A DNA stretch of 51,881 nucleotides from an uncultured Pelagibacteraceae bacterium (GTDB taxonomy: Bacteria > Pseudomonadota > Alphaproteobacteria > Pelagibacterales > Pelagibacteraceae), in NCBI GenBank assembly GCA_902587295.1, contig CACIKS010000005.1:1-51881 (forward strand), read 5' to 3'. The notes under the pieces are model-generated. The model saw nothing but the letters and a program-made list of their open reading frames with translations, was not told the origin of the DNA and searched no databases. Positions within the stretch are counted from its first letter, which is position 1; every line of letters starts with the position of its first letter. Below are positions 45,948-51,881 of the stretch, piece after piece. Both the position numbers and the translations under genes were made by a program.

Positions 45948-46517
45948 TTATTTGAACAATATGTTGTGTACGGGTTTGTAGCTTCTTCTATGATAACTAG
46001 TGACTCCAAATTTTTTTAAAGCACTTAAATGTTGAGAAGTTCCGTACCCAAAGTTTTTATGCCATTTGTATTTCGGGAATTTGCTTCCTAATTTTATCAT
46101 ATACAGATCTCTATAAGCTTTTGCGACTATAGAAGCCGCAGAAATACATTTAATTTTTTGATCTCCTTTTATTACTGTTTTAGAATTTTTTAATTTTTTT
46201 GGTGCATGAGTTCCATCAACCAAAAAAAAATGTGGTTTTTTCTTTAATTTTTTTACAGCTCTTTCCATTGAAAGAAGTGTGGCATTGAAAATATTATATT
46301 TATCAATCTCATCTACAGAAGCAGCCCCAATAGCATACCAGGAATTTTTCTTAATATGTTTAGCAATTTCTATTCTGTTCTTAAAAGAAATAGTTTTAGA
46401 GTCTCTCAAAACTTTTTTACTGATACTTTTTTTTAAAATAAGAGCACAGGAAACAACAGGACCAGCTAGACAACCTCTTCCTACCTCATCTACGCCTGCA
46501 AAAATTTTATTAATCAT
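45948..46517 (-). CDS. rnhB: Ribonuclease HII
   Basis: Cleaves RNA primers and single ribonucleotides in DNA. The 189-residue protein has the signature AGVDEVGRGCLAGPVV near 7-22 with the first catalytic Asp-Glu pair, the FLVDGTHAPKKL block near 97, and IKCISAASIVAKAYRDLYM near 122-140. It overlaps the uracil-DNA glycosylase gene by 8 nt and precedes ccrM by 79 nt. Confidence 0.96.
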   Translation of the reverse strand: MINKIFAGVDEVGRGCLAGPVVSCALILKKSISKKVLRDSKTISFKNRIEIAKHIKKNSWYAIGAASVDEIDKYNIFNATLLSMERAVKKLKKKPHFFLVDGTHAPKKLKNSKTVIKGDQKIKCISAASIVAKAYRDLYMIKLGSKFPKYKWHKNFGYGTSQHLSALKKFGVTSYHRRSYKPVHNILFK

Positions 46518-47235
46518 TTAATTTTATTTTTAACTGGGATATTTTTTTTCTTATCATTTTTAAATCTTCCCAAGCATACTTTTTTTGATCAGGTTGCCTC
46601 ATTAGAAAAGCAGGATGAAATGAAGAAATTACCTCAGGATTTGCATTTCCTATCTTTTTATTAACCCATTTTCCCCTAGCTTTTGAAATTATAATCTCAT
46701 TACCTATTATTGCATTAAGTGCTGTGCTACCAAGCAATAATAAAATTTTTGGATTAATTATTTCTATATGTTTATTTAAGAAAGGAAGGTATCGATTAAT
46801 TTCTACCTCGCTAGGCTTTCTGTTCATTGGAGGTCTAAAATTAACAACATTAGATATATATACATTTTTTCTATTCAACTTTATGGACTCTAACATTTTG
46901 TCCAAAAGCTTTCCCGCTCTACCGACAAATGGTTTGCCTTCTTTATCTTCATTTGCTCCGGGTCCTTCACCTATTATCATAATAGATGAACTAGGGTTAC
47001 CATCTCCAAAAACCATATTTGTCGCATTTTTTTTTAATTCACATTTTTTTATGGAATTTATTTTTTTCTTAAGAATATCAAGGTTTTTTAATTTATCTTT
47101 TGATTGGTAATTCACACTATTTGCAACATCTTTTTTATATCTATTTATAGACATATCATTATATACAGCTTCATTATTTATAAGTTTGTGGTAAAATTTT
47201 GCTTTAGGATTTTTAAAAACAGTTTTGTTTTTCAT
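46510..47235 (-). CDS. Uracil-DNA glycosylase, family 4 type
   Basis: Removes uracil from DNA. The 241-residue protein has an N-terminal Lys-rich extension of about 60 residues. Then come CELKKNATNMVFGDGNP, the catalytic GEGPGANEDKEGKPFVGRAGKLLD near 94-117 and the C-terminal SSFHPAFLMRQPDQKK near 207. GEGPGxxED and SxHP are the family 4 marks, and an iron-sulfur cluster is expected in this family. The first 80 residues are weakly conserved, so the start could be later. The ATG is only 6 nt from that of the divergent TPR gene. Confidence 0.9.
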   Translation of the reverse strand: MKNKTVFKNPKAKFYHKLINNEAVYNDMSINRYKKDVANSVNYQSKDKLKNLDILKKKINSIKKCELKKNATNMVFGDGNPSSSIMIIGEGPGANEDKEGKPFVGRAGKLLDKMLESIKLNRKNVYISNVVNFRPPMNRKPSEVEINRYLPFLNKHIEIINPKILLLLGSTALNAIIGNEIIISKARGKWVNKKIGNANPEVISSFHPAFLMRQPDQKKYAWEDLKMIRKKISQLKIKLND

Positions 47236-47241
47236 ATAAAA

Positions 47242-48942
47242 ATGATTTTTCGATTTTTTAAATTTAATTTAATATTATATACTTTTTTCTTATTAGGTAT
47301 ATCCAATTTATCATACTCTAAAACACCTGAATTCAATTTTGACGCTAAAAATATTTCTAATTATTTTTCTGGCTTAGTATCTTTCGATGATTTTGATTAT
47401 TTTAATTCCAAGAAGTTTTTCAAAACACTGGATAACTTAGAACCAAATAATATGGATTACTCATCAAAATTCATTCAATCTTTAATTAATCTTGGAAAAT
47501 ATAAAGAAGCTTATCGTTATTCAAAAAAACTGGAAAAAAAGGGTCTCTATAACTTTGAAAGTAATCTTTTCCTAGGATTGTATTCTTTTAAAGAAGAAGA
47601 GTATGAAAAATCTCAATTGTATTTTAATAAGTTAAAACCAAATTTTGAGAATCAAGTAATTTTTGATATTCTTAAGGATACAATAGACACCTGGCTTATA
47701 ATTACTAGATCTAAATATAGAGAAGATGAGAATATTATAGATACACTTGAATTAAATTCTACAAACTTAAAAATGATTCAACAAACTTTTGGTTACTGTT
47801 ATCTAAATAAAAGGGAAACTAATTTAAAATTCAAAAAAATTGTAGAAAATAATAAGTCTAATTTTTCAAGATATAATTTCTTTTTTGCAAACTATCTTTA
47901 TAACAATGAAGACAAAGTTGAAGCAAAAAAAATTGTAAACCTAGCATCAAAAAAATATCCAAGAAATCTTTTAATTAATCAATTAAAACAAAATTTAAAT
48001 GGGAAAGGTGAAAATAAAAATAAATTTAATTGCAAAAATAGCACGAATGTTATGGCAGAAATATTTTATGTTTTAGCAAATGCATTATCAACCCAAAATT
48101 TATTTCAACCCTCAAATTTTTATATTAATTTAGCTAAATTTTTAAATCCAAATTTTCCCTCTTATAATTCTTTACTTGCTGAGAATTTTATAGAATTAAA
48201 TAAAAATGTAGAAGCTGAAAAAATTTATAAAAAATTGTCTCAAATTGGCACTATTTATAGATGGCATTCTTCTAAGCAAATTACTGTTATAATGGAGAAC
48301 AACGGTAATAAAAATTCTTTAAATTTCTTATCTAATATTTACAAAAATATAAATCCTGGAATTTATGAAACTTATGACTTTGCGAATTTTTTAAGAAATA
48401 AGGAAAATTATGAAGAATCAATAAAGTTATATTCAGAAATTTTAGAAAAAATTGACAAGGATCATAATCTTTATTCTAAAGTTTTAGAAAGAAGAGGTAC
48501 CGCTTACGAAAGAAACGATAATTGGGAGCTCGCTGAAAAAGATCTTCTTGCATCTTTAGAAATTTTACCCGATGAACCTTATGTTATGAATTATTTGGCA
48601 TACAGTTGGGTTGAAAAAAATAAAAATATTGAGATGGCATTAGATATGCTGAAAAGAGCAAACAATATAAAAAAAAATGATGGTTACATTACCGACTCAC
48701 TTGGTTGGGCGCTTTATAAATTAAAAGATTTCGAGCAGGCAAAAAAATATCTCGAAATGGCAATTATTTTAATGCCTAGAGATCCAGTAATTAATGATCA
48801 TTTCGCTGATTGTTTATGGATGAATAATCATAAATTACAGGCCAGATATTATTGGAATAATGTTTTGAAATCAGAGACTGCAGACGAAGAGTTAAAAATA
48901 AAAGTGGAAAAAAAAATATTATTTGGTCTACAAAATATATAA
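47242..48942 (+). CDS. Exported tetratricopeptide repeat protein
   Basis: A 566-residue protein beginning MIFRFFKFNLILYTFFLLG, a signal peptide or anchor ending near LSYSK. TPR units are scattered through it and clearest at the C-terminus: YESI-type pairs such as AYERNDNWELAEKDLLAS and YITDSLGWALYKLKDFEQA near 445-530. It probably works as a periplasmic scaffold. TPR proteins of this kind lie upstream of ispE in many alphaproteobacteria. A longer frame from 47104 crosses the opposite gene and lacks a sensible start. The gap to ispE is 12 nt. Confidence 0.82.
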   Translation: MIFRFFKFNLILYTFFLLGISNLSYSKTPEFNFDAKNISNYFSGLVSFDDFDYFNSKKFFKTLDNLEPNNMDYSSKFIQSLINLGKYKEAYRYSKKLEKKGLYNFESNLFLGLYSFKEEEYEKSQLYFNKLKPNFENQVIFDILKDTIDTWLIITRSKYREDENIIDTLELNSTNLKMIQQTFGYCYLNKRETNLKFKKIVENNKSNFSRYNFFFANYLYNNEDKVEAKKIVNLASKKYPRNLLINQLKQNLNGKGENKNKFNCKNSTNVMAEIFYVLANALSTQNLFQPSNFYINLAKFLNPNFPSYNSLLAENFIELNKNVEAEKIYKKLSQIGTIYRWHSSKQITVIMENNGNKNSLNFLSNIYKNINPGIYETYDFANFLRNKENYEESIKLYSEILEKIDKDHNLYSKVLERRGTAYERNDNWELAEKDLLASLEILPDEPYVMNYLAYSWVEKNKNIEMALDMLKRANNIKKNDGYITDSLGWALYKLKDFEQAKKYLEMAIILMPRDPVINDHFADCLWMNNHKLQARYYWNNVLKSETADEELKIKVEKKILFGLQNI

Positions 48943-48954
48943 TTTTTATAATAG

Positions 48955-49815
48955 ATGAAGATTAAAGTTTTAAAATCATATGCAAAAGTTAATTTATTTC
49001 TAAAAGTTGGTAAAAAAATAAAAAAAAATAAACTTCATAATATTCAATCATTAACTTTTTTATTAAATATTTTTGATAAAATAATTTTTAAAAAGTCCAA
49101 GAGTTTTAAAGATAGGGTAAAATTCACAGGTGAATTTGATAAAAAAATACATATTAAAAATAATTCAATAATTAAGTCTCTCTCGCTTTTAAGAAAAAGA
49201 TCTTTTATAAATAAAAATAAATTTTTTGATATTATAGTTAAAAAAAATATTCCTACTTTTGCTGGTCTTGGCGGTGGATCAAGTAATGCCGCAACTGTAA
49301 TAAAATATTTTACTAAAAATAAAAATATTTCAAAAGAAGATATAAATTTTTTCTCAGAAGTATTGGGCTCTGATTTAAGACTTTTTTTAGGTAAAAATAA
49401 TATATTTCAAAAGAGTCTATTTAAAATTTCAGAATTTAAACTTAATTACAAATTTTATTTTGTATTAGTATTTCCATATTTAAGTTCATCAACGAAATTA
49501 ATCTATTCCAAAGTTAAGAAATTTGATATCATCAATAATCAAAAAAAAATTGGAAAAAAATCAAAAAATGAATTTATCCAAAGTTTAAAATCAGAAAAAA
49601 ATTCATTAGAAAATATAGTGACACATAAATACCCGGTTATAAGAAAAGTTTTGAGGGAATTAGAACTGCAAAAAAATTGTTGTTTTTCCAGAGTAACTGG
49701 ATCGGGATCAGCTTGTTTTGGCCTATTTTTGAGCAAAAGAGATGCAACTTTAGCCCGTAATAAGATCAAAAGAAGATTTCCAAAATTTTGGTGCATTCTT
49801 TGTACAACTATTTAA
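48955..49815 (+). CDS. ispE: 4-diphosphocytidyl-2-C-methyl-D-erythritol kinase
   Basis: Fourth step of the MEP isoprenoid pathway. The 286-residue GHMP kinase has the substrate motif SYAKVNLFLKVGKK near 8-21, the ATP loop PTFAGLGGGSSNAATVIKYF near 100-119, and the closing SRVTGSGSACFGLF near 245-258. Only 33 nt separate it from the tRNA gene. Together with ispH it shows that the cell makes its isoprenoids by the MEP route. Confidence 0.95.
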   Translation: MKIKVLKSYAKVNLFLKVGKKIKKNKLHNIQSLTFLLNIFDKIIFKKSKSFKDRVKFTGEFDKKIHIKNNSIIKSLSLLRKRSFINKNKFFDIIVKKNIPTFAGLGGGSSNAATVIKYFTKNKNISKEDINFFSEVLGSDLRLFLGKNNIFQKSLFKISEFKLNYKFYFVLVFPYLSSSTKLIYSKVKKFDIINNQKKIGKKSKNEFIQSLKSEKNSLENIVTHKYPVIRKVLRELELQKNCCFSRVTGSGSACFGLFLSKRDATLARNKIKRRFPKFWCILCTTI

Positions 49816-49848
49816 AATTGTTTTTTTGTGATATATGAAAAAATAATT

Positions 49849-49922
49849 TGGGGCGTAGCCAAGCGGTAAGGCAGTGGTTTTTGGTACCACCATCCTAGGT
49901 TCGAATCCTAGCGCCCCAGCCA
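49849..49922 (+). tRNA. tRNA-Gln (anticodon UUG)
   Basis: A full cloverleaf. The acceptor stem TGGGGCG pairs with CGCCCCA, then discriminator G and an encoded CCA at 49920-49922. The D arm includes AAGCGGTAAGG. The anticodon stem GTGGT/ACCAC encloses the loop TTTTGGT with anticodon TTG. The T arm has GGTTCGAATCC. The CCA-adding enzyme gene starts 5 nt after it. Confidence 0.97.
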
Positions 49923-49927
49923 ACAAT

Positions 49928-51172
49928 ATGTTTTTAATAAAAAAAATAAAAAAATTATTGTTTCCGTTTTATAGAGACAAGAATATCAAAGAAATCTTTA
50001 AAATTTTAAATTCTGATAAAAACCATAATGTAAGGTTAGTTGGAGGTTGTGTAAGAAATTATTTAAATGATGAAAAAATTGGAGATATTGACCTTGCAAC
50101 TATATTTACTCCAGGCCAAGTAATAAAAAAATTTACAAACACTAACTTTAAAATTATTAAAACTGGTCTTGATCACGGAACAATCACTTTAAACTCTGGT
50201 GGTAAAAACTTCGAAATAACAACCCTAAGGGAAGATATAAATACAGATGGACGACATGCAGAAGTTTCTTTTTCAAATGATTGGGAAAAAGATTCCCAAA
50301 GAAGAGATTTTACAATTAATGCAATATATATGGATCAAAATGGTAAAATTTTTGACCCTCAAAATGGTTTAAAAGATTTAAAAGAGAAAAAAATTAGATT
50401 TATCGGTAAAACACTTAATAGAATTCAAGAAGATTACTTAAGAATTTTAAGATTTTTAAGGTTTTCAATACAATATAAAGACTTTCAAAAAGATGAACAG
50501 ACTTTCAATATTATTAAAAAAAATCTTACAGGTATTACAAAAATTTCTAAAGAAAGAATCTTTAGTGAATTAAGTAAAATTATAGAGTTAGAAAATATTA
50601 AATATATCTATAACAATAAAGATTTTTATGAAATTTTTAAAATAATTTTTCCTGAATTTAGATATTTTGAGAGAATTAAAAATATGGATGAAAATATTTA
50701 TCAAAAGTATTTAAAAAACGAAAAAAAATTAATTCTTGCTTTATTTCTGATAGATAATAGCGACAATCATATTTATTTTGGTCATAAATACAAAATTTCA
50801 AACCACCTTAAAGAATATCTTGATTTTTTTCACTTGAACTTTACTCAATTAAAAAAAAATAAAATTTTTATTGGAAAAGAGTTAAAGAAGAATGTTTTTT
50901 ATAATGGAAAAAATAAAATAATATCTTTAGCTATATTTGATTTTTTAACCAATAGTAGAAAAAATTCAGAAAATTTGAAAAAATTAATAAATAAAATAAA
51001 TTCAACCAATATTCCTACATTTCCTATTACTGCAAAATATCTTCTTCAAAATGGATTTAAAAGTGGAAGGCAAATTGGTGAGGTTTTAAAAAAAATTGAA
51101 AAACAATGGATTAAAAATGATTTTAATTTAGATAATGAACAATTGAATAATCTAATAAAAAAAGAAATTTAG
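49928..51172 (+). CDS. cca: CCA tRNA nucleotidyltransferase / poly(A) polymerase family protein
   Basis: A class II nucleotidyltransferase that adds or repairs the CCA end of tRNAs. The 414-residue protein from the ATG at 49928 has the active-site block VRLVGGCVRNYLNDEKIGDIDLAT near 36-59 with the catalytic Asp pair in GDIDLA. The B motif RRDFTINAIYMD near 118-129 and EDYLRILRFLRF near 165 follow. An apparently longer frame would begin inside the tRNA and is rejected. Without a tail domain, CCA addition is more likely than poly(A) synthesis. It may be transcribed with the tRNA. Confidence 0.88.
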   Translation: MFLIKKIKKLLFPFYRDKNIKEIFKILNSDKNHNVRLVGGCVRNYLNDEKIGDIDLATIFTPGQVIKKFTNTNFKIIKTGLDHGTITLNSGGKNFEITTLREDINTDGRHAEVSFSNDWEKDSQRRDFTINAIYMDQNGKIFDPQNGLKDLKEKKIRFIGKTLNRIQEDYLRILRFLRFSIQYKDFQKDEQTFNIIKKNLTGITKISKERIFSELSKIIELENIKYIYNNKDFYEIFKIIFPEFRYFERIKNMDENIYQKYLKNEKKLILALFLIDNSDNHIYFGHKYKISNHLKEYLDFFHLNFTQLKKNKIFIGKELKKNVFYNGKNKIISLAIFDFLTNSRKNSENLKKLINKINSTNIPTFPITAKYLLQNGFKSGRQIGEVLKKIEKQWIKNDFNLDNEQLNNLIKKEI

Positions 51173-51173
51173 T

Positions 51174-51650
51174 TTAGATATATTTTATCTCAAGAATTTC
51201 AAAATTTTTTTCTCCTGATGGTGTTTTAACAATTACTAAATCTTTTTTTTCTTTACTAATTAAAGATTTCCCCATTGGCGACTTAAAATAAATTAAATTT
51301 TTTTTAATATCAGCCTCATCTTTACCAACAATTTTAAAGGATTTTATATTTTCATTTTCCATATCTTTTACTGTTACAGTTGAACCAAAAATAATTTTTC
51401 CATTATTATCTATTTTAGTAACATCAATAACATTCGCAGTAGCTATAACGTTGTTAATTTCCAAAACTCTTCCCTCTATATGACCTTGTTGTTCTTTTGC
51501 GGCATGGTACTCTGCATTCTCTTTTAAATCTCCATGAGCTCTAGCCTCTGCAATAGCTGCGACCACTTTTGGTCTTTTATTCTTTTTAAGATCTTCTAAC
51601 TCTTCTTTAAGTTTTTTTAATCCTTCAACTGTTATAGGTTCTGTATCCAT
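51174..51650 (-). CDS. greA: Transcription elongation factor GreA
   Basis: Rescues backtracked RNA polymerase by stimulating RNA cleavage. The 158-residue protein starts at 51650 (MDTEPITVEGLKKLKEELE). It has the N-terminal coiled coil with the acidic tip region AEARAHGDLKENAEYHAAKEQQ near 38-59, and the C-terminal FKBP-like domain with SPMGKSLISKEKKD near 123-136. An upstream start at 51701 would reach into hemF and is not needed. Its stop lies one base from that of the convergent cca. Confidence 0.97.
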   Translation of the reverse strand: MDTEPITVEGLKKLKEELEDLKKNKRPKVVAAIAEARAHGDLKENAEYHAAKEQQGHIEGRVLEINNVIATANVIDVTKIDNNGKIIFGSTVTVKDMENENIKSFKIVGKDEADIKKNLIYFKSPMGKSLISKEKKDLVIVKTPSGEKNFEILEIKYI

Positions 51651-51657
51651 TATCCAT

Positions 51658-51881
51658 TTATTTCCATTTTGCGTTTGGTGGAAGTGACATAAAAATTGCA
51701 TCTAAATTTCCACCAGTATTTAAACCAAATTTTGTTCCCCTATCATACATTAGATTGAACTCTACGTATCTACCTCTCTTTATTAATTGGTTTTCTTTCT
51801 GTTTTTTTGTCCATTTTAAGAAAATTTTCTTGTTAATTATATTTTTTGAAATTTCTAGAAAAGAAATCCCAAGTTCTCTAA
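51658..51881 (-). CDS. hemF: Coproporphyrinogen III oxidase, aerobic (3' end only)
   Basis: The last 74 residues of an oxygen-dependent coproporphyrinogen oxidase, cut off by the window edge. The signature RGRYVEFNLMYDRGTKFGL is followed by NTGGNLDAIFMSLPP and the ending NAKWK. It converts coproporphyrinogen III to protoporphyrinogen IX in heme synthesis. The stop codon is TTA at 51658-51660 on the plus strand. It precedes greA by 7 nt and may share its transcript. Confidence 0.93.
   Translation of the reverse strand, partial: RELGISFLEISKNIINKKIFLKWTKKQKENQLIKRGRYVEFNLMYDRGTKFGLNTGGNLDAIFMSLPPNAKWK

Noticed and set aside
47104-47241. Longer N-terminus of the TPR protein
   Set aside because: It runs through the opposite uracil-DNA glycosylase gene, and a clean signal peptide starts at 47242.
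49874-49927. Coding start inside the tRNA-Gln gene
   Set aside because: The residues are translated tRNA. The enzyme family start fits the ATG at 49928.
51651-51701. Longer N-terminus of GreA
   Set aside because: It reads through the hemF end, and GreA is full length from 51650.

Overview
The window is AT-rich (roughly 30% GC by eye), almost entirely coding, and free of mobile elements and CRISPR arrays. Gene content and order point to a marine alphaproteobacterium of the SAR11 clade (Candidatus Pelagibacter or a close relative). The supporting signs are single-nucleotide gene spacing, convergent genes that share or abut stop codons, a CcrM-type methyltransferase, BamF, DUF2093 and DUF1289 genes, a retinal-synthesis cluster, and alphaproteobacterial gene neighbourhoods (ribF-ileS-lspA-bamF, mutY/dciA-dsbA-smc, TPR-ispE, ispH-thrB-rnhA). 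The species assignment is inference.

Layout. 1-3680: a shortened family 2 glycosyltransferase, a secreted protein of unknown function with a repeat-bearing leader, two hairpin terminators, and groES-groEL behind a heat-shock-like promoter. 3780-10124 (+): a HAD phosphatase, ribF, ileS (interrupted by a one-base shift in an A-run), lspA, bamF and a short phosphoglucose isomerase. 10116-17858 (mostly -): rsmD, purD, then ubiA-msbA-waaA-lpxK-lpxL for lipid A/Kdo assembly and export. 17910-21448: small membrane proteins, a DUF1289 protein, a quinone oxidoreductase, a pirin and rsmE. 21551-29604 (+): a cytochrome c oxidase operon with two subunit III genes, heme O synthase, the Cox11/CtaG copper protein and an uncatalogued 57-residue membrane protein with a CxxC motif, then thrC and a peroxiredoxin. 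29605-42672 (-): a 16-gene run without a gap over 17 nt, in order dciA, a dsbA-like gene, smc, the F0 ATP synthase genes, crtI-crtB-crtY-blh (beta-carotene to retinal), ispH, thrB, rnhA and a rhodanese. 42667-51881: mutY, an FAD monooxygenase, ccrM, rnhB, a family 4 uracil-DNA glycosylase, a TPR protein, ispE, tRNA-Gln, a CCA-adding enzyme, greA and the 3' end of hemF.

How it fits together. The window carries both ways of energising the membrane: a terminal oxidase with its assembly factors, and the chromophore pathway for a light-driven proton pump placed directly behind the proton-translocating sector of ATP synthase. The c subunit lacks the extra sodium ligands, so the ring is probably proton-coupled. 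IspH supplies isoprenoid precursors next to the carotenoid genes, and IspE lies further along. The rhodopsin gene and crtE (GGPP synthase) are not in the window and must lie elsewhere.

Points most worth a second look are the CxxC mini-protein after ctaG, the retinal/ATP synthase run, the SMC that seems to lack a hinge, the A-run frameshift in ileS, the two GANTC sites before ccrM, and the mutY/dciA pair that start on one shared ATGCAT palindrome.
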